Below, piece after piece: positions 25,433 to 32,445 of a DNA stretch of 64,000 nt (positions within the stretch are counted from its first letter, which is position 1; each line of letters begins with the position of its first letter). Under the pieces are notes generated by a model that saw nothing but the letters and a program-made list of their open reading frames with translations, made no database searches and had not been told where the DNA came from. The translations under genes were made by a program, and so were the position numbers. Source of the stretch: DASXSB01 sp036506275 (GTDB lineage Bacteria; Methylomirabilota; Methylomirabilia; Rokubacteriales; CSP1-6); the NCBI GenBank assembly GCA_036506275.1, contig DASXSB010000031.1, forward strand, positions 7,016 through 71,015, given 5' to 3'.

Positions 25433-28400
25433 TCAGAAGCCGAGGGCGCGCACCTGGGCGCGGAAGCGCTCGACGTTGCGCAGCTTGATGTCCTCGTAGC
25501 CGCGGATGACGTCGGGAAGGTTCGCGAGCTTGACCGCGCGGTCGTAGCTCTCCGGCGTCAGGTTCGCGAGCGCCTTCTCCATCAGCGTCCGGTACTCGCC
25601 CACCAGCTCCCGCTCGACACGCCGCACCCGCGCATAGCCGAACGGATCGAGCGCGGTGCCCCGCAGGCGCTTGAGGCTCACGAGAGCCCGAAACACCGAA
25701 TCGAACCACTTGCCGAGCTCGATCTTGCCCTTCACGCCGAGGGCGCGCAGGAAGGGCGGGTGCAGGTTGTAGTGCACGGTGACGCCGCCTGGGAATTCCT
25801 CGGCGAGGCCGGCGGCGACGTCGGTGCGCAGATGCAGGCGCGCGACCTCGTACTCGTCCTTGTACGCCATCAGCTTGAAGAGATGTCGCGCCACGGCTTC
25901 CGCGAGCCGCGTTTCCCCCGGCATCACCACGCGCTCGGCCTTGGCCACGCGCTTCACGAATTCCGCGTACGCGCGCGCGTACGCCGCGTCCTGGTAATCG
26001 ACCAGCTCGGGCACGCGGATTCCCAGCAGCCGCCGGAGCTCGCCGGCCGCGCCCACGCTCTCGACGATTGCGAGCGTCTCCGCGGTGGCCACCGGAATGA
26101 CCTCGGCCGCGCCCAGTCGCTCCTTCCTCACGCCACGGACCCATCCGGGATCGACGACGGCGAGGCGACCGGCGCGGAACGCCTGCGTGTTCATCGCCAC
26201 TGCCACCCCGTTGAGGGCGATGGTCTCCTCGATGGCGGCGGCGCTCACGGGAATGGCGCCCGCCTGGTAGGCGGCGCCGAGCACGATCATGTTCGCCGCC
26301 ATGTGGTCGTCGAACAGCCGCTCCGCGAGCCCGAGCGCGTCGACGTAGACGTTCTCGTCCTTGCGGGTGAAGCGATCGATGGACTGGAGAAGCGAGCTCG
26401 ATTCCGGGAAGTGGACCTCGGTGGACGTCACCATGGCGCCCGTGGGCACCTGACTCGTGGACACGACCGCGATGGTCTTGTCCGGACGCGCGTGGTCCAG
26501 GTTGATCGGCGACGTCGCGACGAGGACGTCGAAGCCCAGGTAGCAGTCCGCCTCGCCCGCCGAGATCTTGTTGGAGATCTCCTGCGGCGTCTCCGAGATC
26601 TTGAGATGGGAGACGACGGGTCCGCCCTTCTGGCTGAGCCCGGTCTGATCGAGCCCGCGCACGTGCTTGCCGTCGAGGAGAGCGGCGGTGCCGAGGATCT
26701 GGTTCACGGTGACGACGCCGGTGCCGCCGATCCCCATCATGTAGATGCTGGCCGTGCGCGGGACTTTGAGGACGGGCTCGGGCAGCGCGTGCTCGACAGT
26801 GAAGGTCTTCCGCTCGCGCTTGCGCGGCTCGCCGATGGGCACGACCGTCAGGAACGACGGGCAGTCGCCGCGCAGGCACGAGTAGTCCTTGTTGCACGAC
26901 GACTGGTGGATCTGCGTCTTCCGTCCGAACTCCGTATCGACCGGGTGCACGGACAGGCAGTTGCTCTGCACGCCGCAGTCGCCGCAGCCCTCGCACACCG
27001 CTTCGTTGATGAACACGCGCAGGGCGGGATCGGGGAGCTTGCCCCGCTTGCGCAGTCGCCGCTTCTCCGCCGCGCAACGCTGGTCGTAGACGAGCGCGGT
27101 CACACCGGGGGTATCGCGGAGCACGCGCTGCGCCTCGTCGAGGCGGTCGCGGTGCCACACTTCCGTGCCCTTCGCCCAGCGCGCGGCGGGACCGTACTTG
27201 CCGGGCTCGTCGGTGAGCACGAGGATGCGCTTGACGCCTTCCGCTTCGAGCTGCCGCGTGACGTCGGGAACCGGCATCGCGCCCGCGGCGTCCTGCCCGC
27301 CCGTCATCGCCACCGCCGAGTTGTAGAGCAGCTTGTAGGTGATGTTGGTCCCGGCAGCCACCGCCTGTCTGATCGCGAGCGAGCCCGAGTGGAAGAACGT
27401 GCCGTCACCCAGGTTCTGGAACATGTGGGGCATGCTCGTGAACGGCGCCATCCCCACCCACTGCGCGCCTTCTCCGCCCATGTGGGTGACCCCGAACGTC
27501 TGGCGCTCCGGCATGGTGAGCACCATGCCGTGGCACCCGATCCCGGCGGCGGCGATGGAGCCTTCCGGCACCACGGTGGAGCGGTTGTGCGGGCACCCCG
27601 AGCAGAAGAACGGCTGGCGCGCGAGCGTCAACGGCGCCGGCCGCTCGCGCAGCGCTTCGAGGAGCGCCACGCGGGCGGTGATCGAGCCGAGCTGCACGCG
27701 CGGCTCGAGCCGCGCCGCCACGATCTGGGCGATCTTGTCGGGGTCGAGCTCGCCGTTGGCGGGCACGAGCGGCCGGCCCTCGGTGTCCCACTTGCCGACG
27801 ACGCGGGGATGCTCGGCGTCGTTGTAGAGGATGTCTCGGATGAACAGCTCGACGAAGGCGCGCTTCTCCTCGACGACCAGGATCTCCTGGAGGCCGTGGG
27901 CGAACTCGCGCACGATGCCGGGCTCCATCGGAAACAGCATCCCGATCTTGAGCAGGCGGACGCCGTAGCGCCGGAGGGCGTCGTCGTCGAGACCGAGCTC
28001 GAGGAGCGCCTGGCGCAAATCGTAGTAGGTCTTCCCCGCCGCCGCGATGCCGAGCCACGCGCCCGGAGTGGGGACCGTGATGCGGTTGATGGGGTGGGCG
28101 ACCGCGAACGCCTTGGCGGCCTGGAGACGCCCGTAGTGGATCTCGCGCTCCAGCTCGAGGCCGAACGGCGGCAGCAGCGTCGGGTTCTGCGTGGGGCGCC
28201 AGGGCCGCCCCTCGTACGTGAATCCGGGATCCGCGATGATCACGCGGTTCGGGGCCACGGTGGCGGTGCCGATCTCGTCGGCGACGTTGGTGACGATCTT
28301 GAAGCCGACCCACAGCCCCGAGTAACGCGACAGCTCGAACCCGAGGCGGCCGAGGTCGAGGATCTCCTGCACGTTGCCGGGAAACAGCACGGGGAAGAGC

Positions 28401-28900
28401 GCGTCGTAGAACGCCACCTCGGAATGCGTGGGCAGCGTGGACGACTTCGACAGCGGGTCGTCGCCGCCGAGAGCGAGGACGCCGCCGTGACGGCCGGTGC
28501 CGGCGTAGTTCGCGTGCTTGAAGATGTCGCCGGTGCGGTCGACGCCGGGGCCCTTGCCGTACCACATGCCGAGCACGCCGTCGTACTTCGGGTGCGGGAA
28601 GAGATTGGCGAGCTGGCTACCGTAGACGGCGGTGGCCCCGAGGTCCTCGTTCACCCCGGAGATAAAAACGACGTTGTGCTCGCGCAGCAATTCGGGATTG
28701 CGCTCGAGCGTCAGGTCGAACCCGCCCAGCGGGGAGCCGCGGTAGCCGGAGATCAGCGTGGCGGTGTTGAGCCCGCGACGACGATCGGCACGATGCTGGT
28801 CCAAAGGCAGGCGCACGAGAGCCTGGATTCCGGAAAGGAAGATGACGCCTTCTTCCTGACGGTACTTGGCGTCGAGCGCGAAATCGTGCGTGCGTGCCAT
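25433..28900 (-). CDS. indolepyruvate ferredoxin oxidoreductase, fused alpha-beta-type single chain
   Basis: A 1,155-residue 2-oxoacid:ferredoxin oxidoreductase that oxidatively decarboxylates aryl-pyruvates (or related 2-oxoacids) to acyl-CoA. In order: an N-terminal pyrimidine-binding domain (ALVRLPLDQHRADRRRGLNT), the TPP site near GIGCHGM and GDGTFFHSG, a Cys-rich iron-sulfur segment (CEGCGDCGVQSNC, later CLRGDC) and the C-terminal gamma domain starting YMMGIGGTGVVTVNQILG. In archaea the parts are separate IorA and IorB; the fused form is common in aerobic bacteria. A GAGGGGG site precedes the ATG. It is divergent from the LLM oxidoreductase. Confidence 0.93.
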   Translation of the reverse strand: MARTHDFALDAKYRQEEGVIFLSGIQALVRLPLDQHRADRRRGLNTATLISGYRGSPLGGFDLTLERNPELLREHNVVFISGVNEDLGATAVYGSQLANLFPHPKYDGVLGMWYGKGPGVDRTGDIFKHANYAGTGRHGGVLALGGDDPLSKSSTLPTHSEVAFYDALFPVLFPGNVQEILDLGRLGFELSRYSGLWVGFKIVTNVADEIGTATVAPNRVIIADPGFTYEGRPWRPTQNPTLLPPFGLELEREIHYGRLQAAKAFAVAHPINRITVPTPGAWLGIAAAGKTYYDLRQALLELGLDDDALRRYGVRLLKIGMLFPMEPGIVREFAHGLQEILVVEEKRAFVELFIRDILYNDAEHPRVVGKWDTEGRPLVPANGELDPDKIAQIVAARLEPRVQLGSITARVALLEALRERPAPLTLARQPFFCSGCPHNRSTVVPEGSIAAAGIGCHGMVLTMPERQTFGVTHMGGEGAQWVGMAPFTSMPHMFQNLGDGTFFHSGSLAIRQAVAAGTNITYKLLYNSAVAMTGGQDAAGAMPVPDVTRQLEAEGVKRILVLTDEPGKYGPAARWAKGTEVWHRDRLDEAQRVLRDTPGVTALVYDQRCAAEKRRLRKRGKLPDPALRVFINEAVCEGCGDCGVQSNCLSVHPVDTEFGRKTQIHQSSCNKDYSCLRGDCPSFLTVVPIGEPRKRERKTFTVEHALPEPVLKVPRTASIYMMGIGGTGVVTVNQILGTAALLDGKHVRGLDQTGLSQKGGPVVSHLKISETPQEISNKISAGEADCYLGFDVLVATSPINLDHARPDKTIAVVSTSQVPTGAMVTSTEVHFPESSSLLQSIDRFTRKDENVYVDALGLAERLFDDHMAANMIVLGAAYQAGAIPVSAAAIEETIALNGVAVAMNTQAFRAGRLAVVDPGWVRGVRKERLGAAEVIPVATAETLAIVESVGAAGELRRLLGIRVPELVDYQDAAYARAYAEFVKRVAKAERVVMPGETRLAEAVARHLFKLMAYKDEYEVARLHLRTDVAAGLAEEFPGGVTVHYNLHPPFLRALGVKGKIELGKWFDSVFRALVSLKRLRGTALDPFGYARVRRVERELVGEYRTLMEKALANLTPESYDRAVKLANLPDVIRGYEDIKLRNVERFRAQVRALGF

Positions 28901-28962
28901 TGAACCCCCTCGGCCCCGTTACGTGATGTGGCCTCTCGCGAACGACCGCCCCGGCTTGTCCG

Positions 28963-28968
28963 TATGAT
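28963..28968 (+). promoter_or_regulatory. -10 box for the LLM oxidoreductase gene
   Basis: TATGAT, with a predicted transcript start near 28975 and a leader of about 60 bases carrying the AAGGAGG site. This one is an ordinary leadered promoter, unlike several others here. Confidence 0.5.
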
Positions 28969-29033
28969 ACGGGCGCACCGCAGACGCTGCAAACAACGGG
29001 CAGGACGGCGGCGTGCAGACCCAAGGAGGCGCG

Positions 29034-29978
29034 ATGAGCGTGAGCTTCGGCATCATGGTGGAGGGACAGGAAGGCCTCGGCTGGGAGCGCTGGCGTCGGC
29101 TTGCCGCCGTCGCCGAGGACGGCTACGAGTCGTTGTTCCGCTCCGACCATCTCACCGGCCTCTTCGGCGATGCGCGCCGCGAGTCGCTCGACACGTGGGC
29201 GTCGCTGGCGTGGCTCGCCTCCAACACGAAACGCATCCGCTTCGGTCCGCTCGTGTCGCCGCTCACGTTCTATCACCCCGCCCTGCTCGCGAAGCGCGCC
29301 GCCGCCGTCGACGTCCTCTCCGGGGGCCGGCTCGACCTCGGCATCGGCGCCGGGTGGCACGAGGGCGAGCACCGCATGTTCGGCATCCCCTTTCCGCCAC
29401 TCAAGGAGCGGATGGACCGCCTGGAGTACGGAGCGCGCGCGATTCGCGCGCTCTGGAAGGGGACGCCGGTGACGCTGGCCCAGCCGTACTATCCACTCGT
29501 CGCTGCCGAGAGCCATCCGCTCCCGGCGCGCGGCCACCTGCCGCTCGTGATCGGCGGACGGGGCGAGCGTCGCGCCCTTCGCATCGTCGCCGAGCACGCC
29601 GACGAGTGGAACACCACGCGTGTCACGTTCGAGCACTACCGGCAGAAGCGCGACGTCCTCGAGCGGCATTGCCGCGACGTGGGCCGGCGTCCTGGTGACA
29701 TCCGACGATCGCTCATGGTGCCATTCATCGTGGGCACGTCGGCGGCGGAGGCGGCGACGCGCCTGGGGCGGGCACGGGCGATCTTTCCGAGGGTGCCGGA
29801 GGACGAGGCGGGCTGGCGCAGCGCCGGCTTTCTCTACGGCACGCCGGACGCGGTGATCGCCGACCTCAAGCGCTGGGAAGCGCTCGGCATCCAGCGCGTG
29901 ATGTTGCAGCACCTCGATCAGGACGACATCGAGGTGCTCCGGCTCCTCGCGCGCGAGATCGTGCCCGCCTTCAAGTAG
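29034..29978 (+). CDS. LLM-class flavin/F420-dependent oxidoreductase
   Basis: A 314-residue luciferase-like monooxygenase-fold oxidoreductase with a TIM barrel. Typical segments are RSDHLTGLFG, RIRFGPLVSPLTFYHPALLAKRAA, DVLSGGRLDLGIGAGWHEGEH and PLVIGGRGERRALRIVAEHADEWN. The ATG at 29034 follows AAGGAGG by 4 bases, which rules out the in-frame start 21 bases upstream. Cofactor (FMN or F420) and substrate cannot be decided. It ends 18 bases before the convergent nuclease gene. Confidence 0.9.
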   Translation: MSVSFGIMVEGQEGLGWERWRRLAAVAEDGYESLFRSDHLTGLFGDARRESLDTWASLAWLASNTKRIRFGPLVSPLTFYHPALLAKRAAAVDVLSGGRLDLGIGAGWHEGEHRMFGIPFPPLKERMDRLEYGARAIRALWKGTPVTLAQPYYPLVAAESHPLPARGHLPLVIGGRGERRALRIVAEHADEWNTTRVTFEHYRQKRDVLERHCRDVGRRPGDIRRSLMVPFIVGTSAAEAATRLGRARAIFPRVPEDEAGWRSAGFLYGTPDAVIADLKRWEALGIQRVMLQHLDQDDIEVLRLLAREIVPAFK

Positions 29979-29996
29979 CGCCGGGGACGAGCGCGC

Positions 29997-30467
29997 TCAG
30001 GGCCGCCAGAGCCCGCGCCCCGCCTTTCGCGCATCGCGCTGGAGCTGGATGAAGACATCCGCGTAGCGCACGTTGGGCGGGACCGTCATGACTTGCGCGT
30101 AGCCCCGGCTCACCAGCTCCGCGTTCACCATGACGTCGCCCACCCAGACGTAGGCGAGCAGACGTCCATAGCGATCGTGCGACCGCACGTCGAGCTCGAG
30201 CCGCACCCGCTGCTCTCCCACCAGCGCCTCGTTGACGCGCGCGGCCTCGCGCCCGCCGGGCTCCTCGCCCCGCCGGGGATGATGCACCTCGGGAGTGTTG
30301 ACGCCGATGTAGCGGACCTTCTCGACGCGGTCGCCGATCCGAACGTGGACGGTGTCGCCGTCCACGACCCGGACGACCACGCCCGTGAGCCCAGGGCTGG
30401 CGCCGACGCCGCTGGCGAGGAGCAGGAGGCCGACCAGCAACAGCGGGCCGAGCCGAGCGGGGCGCAC
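29997..30467 (-). CDS. secreted thermonuclease (SNase)-like protein
   Basis: A 156-residue staphylococcal-nuclease-fold protein with an N-terminal signal peptide (LLLVGLLLLASGVGA). Conserved motifs are VVRVVDGDTVHV, RYIGVNTPEVHHP, the catalytic-type region ELDVRSHDRYGRLLAYVWV, and the Cterminal ELVSRGYAQV. The active-site Asp, Arg and Glu appear kept, so a calcium-dependent phosphodiesterase active outside the cytoplasm is likely. The start is a GTG at 30467. A TTGACA lies 30 bases upstream. Confidence 0.85.
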   Translation of the reverse strand: MRPARLGPLLLVGLLLLASGVGASPGLTGVVVRVVDGDTVHVRIGDRVEKVRYIGVNTPEVHHPRRGEEPGGREAARVNEALVGEQRVRLELDVRSHDRYGRLLAYVWVGDVMVNAELVSRGYAQVMTVPPNVRYADVFIQLQRDARKAGRGLWRP

Positions 30468-30474
30468 GCGGCGA

Positions 30475-30503
30475 CGGTGTCACGCCCTCACGCCGGGTGT
30501 CAA
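30475..30503 (-). promoter_or_regulatory. possible promoter of the SNase gene
   Basis: A perfect minus-strand TTGACA (30503-30498) is followed after 17 bases by ACACCG, a poor -10, and after 7 more by the GTG start. The spacing again fits a leaderless transcript, but the -10 is weak. The rest of 30504-30698 holds nothing clear. Confidence 0.35.
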
Positions 30504-30698
30504 TGTTTGCAGACAGCGGGCACCCCGAAAGGTCGGCACGTCCAAGATTGGACAGATGGCGCAGCAATCCGGGACGGGACGGCATCCCGGGTCCATGACC
30601 TCGTCACCGGACCGCGACACGCCGTAGGGAAAAAATTTTCGGTACGACTGGTGGCGGTTCAAACCCTGGCACGACCGGTGCTCTGCACCCCGCAGCCC

Positions 30699-31190
30699 AT
30701 GTCGACGACAAAGACGCCCCTGGCACGCGTGCTGGTCATCGACGACGACGCCGATACCCGCGAGGTTCTCAGCGTCTTCCTCGCCCACCAGGGCTACAGG
30801 CCGGCACTCGCCGACGGCGGCCGCGAGGGCCTCAAGCTCGCGGTATCAGAGCCCCCGGACGTGGTGTTGCTCGACGTGATGATGCCGGACGTGAACGGGC
30901 TCGACGTGCTGGGCCGCCTCCGCCTCCTGCATCCCGCGCTGCCGGTCATCATGACCACGGCCAGCTCGGATCCGGACGTCGCCCGGGAGGCCCTGCGCCT
31001 GGGCGCCTTTCGCTACCTGCGCAAGCCGATCGACCTGGATGGGCTCGACCGCGTGATCGAGGAGGCGCTCAGCGTGCCGAAACGGTCGTCGACGCCGTCG
31101 TCGTCGCTGACGGGACCGGAAATCCTGGGACTGCTGTCCGACGTCGCGTCCCGCGCCGACCGTAAGCCGCCCGATCGCACCCGGGCCTAG
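30699..31190 (+). CDS. single-domain response regulator (CheY-like receiver)
   Basis: A 163-residue receiver protein without a DNA-binding output domain. The acidic pair is in VLVIDDDADTRE, the phosphoacceptor Asp in VVLLDVMMPDVNG, and the signalling Lys in RYLRKPIDLDGL. After residue 125 comes a low-complexity tail (Ser/Pro rich). The ATG at 30699 is chosen because the open frame upstream has no domain. It probably relays phosphate between a sensor kinase and an unknown target. Confidence 0.85.
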   Translation: MSTTKTPLARVLVIDDDADTREVLSVFLAHQGYRPALADGGREGLKLAVSEPPDVVLLDVMMPDVNGLDVLGRLRLLHPALPVIMTTASSDPDVAREALRLGAFRYLRKPIDLDGLDRVIEEALSVPKRSSTPSSSLTGPEILGLLSDVASRADRKPPDRTRA

Positions 31191-31204
31191 CCCCGCCTCT
31201 CACT

Positions 31205-31459
31205 CTAGTCCGTGCGCGAGGCGACCTGGGCGGCGCGCACGATCGCGAACCCGACCGAGCGAAGCTCGGCGTCGACCCGGTCCTGCCTCCGCTCCCGGCG
31301 CCGGCGATCTCCACCGGGAACCGCCTCCTGACGGACACGCCGCTCCTGCACCCGCCGGTCGAACAGGACATCGACCTTCGGGTCCGCCGCGAAGTCCTTG
31401 AGCAGGTACTCGTAGAGATCCTTTTGCTCGCGCGCCACGATGAACAGGTGGCGGTCCAT
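31205..31459 (-). CDS. small conserved-type protein of unknown function, Arg-rich
   Basis: An 84-residue protein beginning MDRHLFIVAREQKDLYEYL, with a folded-looking N-terminal half (LLKDFAADPKVDVLFDRR) and a highly charged middle rich in Arg and Asp, then a hydrophobic end (GFAIVRAAQV). I recall similar short proteins in other high-GC bacteria but know no function. The start is the ATG at 31459. It is 25 bases upstream of the next minus-strand stop boundary and lies downstream of the NYN gene, so it may be its operon partner. Confidence 0.7.
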   Translation of the reverse strand: MDRHLFIVAREQKDLYEYLLKDFAADPKVDVLFDRRVQERRVRQEAVPGGDRRRRERRQDRVDAELRSVGFAIVRAAQVASRTD

Positions 31460-31484
31460 GATTGCAGGTGGCTCCTCTGGCGCC

Positions 31485-31982
31485 TCAGCGGTGCAGGCGT
31501 CGGCGTGCCCGCTCCGCCGCGCGCGCCGCCTTCGACGCCCGCCGCGGGTTCCCCCGCTTCTCGCGACTCGCGGTCTCCTCGTCGTCGCCGCCGGAGTCCT
31601 CGCCCGGCGACGTCGCGATGGCGGCGAGGAATTCCTCGGCGCCAAGAACCGTGGCGCCGGCGCGCCGCGCCGCGTCCCGCACGGCGCGATCGGAGCTGAC
31701 GACCACGGCCCCGTCCCGCCAGCGCGCGGCGAGACGGACGAGAACGTCGTCGGCGTGGTCCGGCGGGCGGGAGAAGAGTACCTCGACGCGCCCTCCCGAC
31801 GCCATCCCGCCCGTGCGGCGGGCACCGTCGAAGACGACCGTGAACGTATCCGGCGACGTCCCCGCCACCGTCGCCAGCACGTGCAGGAGCGCCGTCCGGC
31901 CCGCCTCCAGGCTTTCCGTCTCCCGCGAGCTGAGCGCGGGATCGCGGCGGATCACGTTGTAGCCGTCGATGAGCCAGCGCAT
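31485..31982 (-). CDS. NYN/YacP-like nuclease domain protein
   Basis: A 165-residue protein of the NYN (PIN-like) family, related to YacP/Rae1 endoribonucleases. The start MRWLIDGYNVIRRD holds the first catalytic Asp; VVFDGARR and the VVVSSDRAVRDAARRAGA block hold further acidic residues. The C-terminus is very basic and could bind RNA. The ATG at 31982 is placed by a TAGTAT -10 box seven bases upstream. It is divergent from the MaoC gene across 18 bases only. Confidence 0.86.
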   Translation of the reverse strand: MRWLIDGYNVIRRDPALSSRETESLEAGRTALLHVLATVAGTSPDTFTVVFDGARRTGGMASGGRVEVLFSRPPDHADDVLVRLAARWRDGAVVVSSDRAVRDAARRAGATVLGAEEFLAAIATSPGEDSGGDDEETASREKRGNPRRASKAARAAERARRRLHR

Positions 31983-32000
31983 GGTCCGTATACTACGGGC
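31983..32000. promoter_or_regulatory. 18-base divergent intergenic region with two overlapping leaderless -10 boxes
   Basis: Plus strand: TATACT (31989-31994), six bases, then the GTG of the MaoC gene. Minus strand: TAGTAT (31995-31990), seven bases, then the ATG of the NYN gene. The two boxes share five base pairs, so the two polymerases would compete. Neither gene has room for a Shine-Dalgarno site. Confidence 0.65.
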
Positions 32001-32432
32001 GTGAATGCCCGGATTCGCAGCTTCGCGAGCTACGCCGCCGGCGACCGTCACGACTACACGCGCACGGTGACCGCGGACGACGTCGCGGACTTCGCGCGCG
32101 TCTCCGGCGACGACAACGCCGTGCACCTCGACGATGCTTTCGCGCGGCGCACCCGCTTCGGCGGTCGCGTCGTCCACGGCGCCCTCAGCTTCGGCTTCAT
32201 GGCGGCCGCGCAGACGGCGCTCGTCGGCGCCGGCGTCATCTGGGTGGACGCGAGCGTGCGCTTCCTCGCTCCCGTCCGCATCGGCGACACCGTCACCACG
32301 ACGTCGGAGATCGCCGAGGTCCAGCACGACCGGCGGATGCTGAAGCTGCGCTCCACCGCCCGCCGCGCCGACGGCACCGTCCTGATGACGGGCGAATCCA
32401 CCGTCAAGCACCTGAAAGAGCTCGAGCCCTGA
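32001..32432 (+). CDS. MaoC-like (R)-enoyl-CoA hydratase
   Basis: A 143-residue hot-dog-fold hydratase. The hydratase-2 motif with catalytic Asp and His is in SGDDNAVHLDDAFARR and the following GGRVVHGAL. It would hydrate trans-2-enoyl-CoA to (R)-3-hydroxyacyl-CoA or the reverse. The GTG at 32001 is supported by the leaderless promoter. The product may feed or drain the reductase-hydratase fusion encoded convergently 13 bases downstream. Confidence 0.88.
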   Translation: MNARIRSFASYAAGDRHDYTRTVTADDVADFARVSGDDNAVHLDDAFARRTRFGGRVVHGALSFGFMAAAQTALVGAGVIWVDASVRFLAPVRIGDTVTTTSEIAEVQHDRRMLKLRSTARRADGTVLMTGESTVKHLKELEP

Positions 32433-32445
32433 GCGCCCTCGAGTC

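Noticed and set aside
25760..28903. 1,047-codon open frame on the plus strand
   Set aside because: Antisense of the IOR gene; composition rich in Arg, His, Asp and Gly with no recognisable domain.
30645..30680. tRNA T-arm-like sequence (GGTTCAAACCC)
   Set aside because: The flanking bases do not form a T-stem, and no acceptor or anticodon arm can be drawn.
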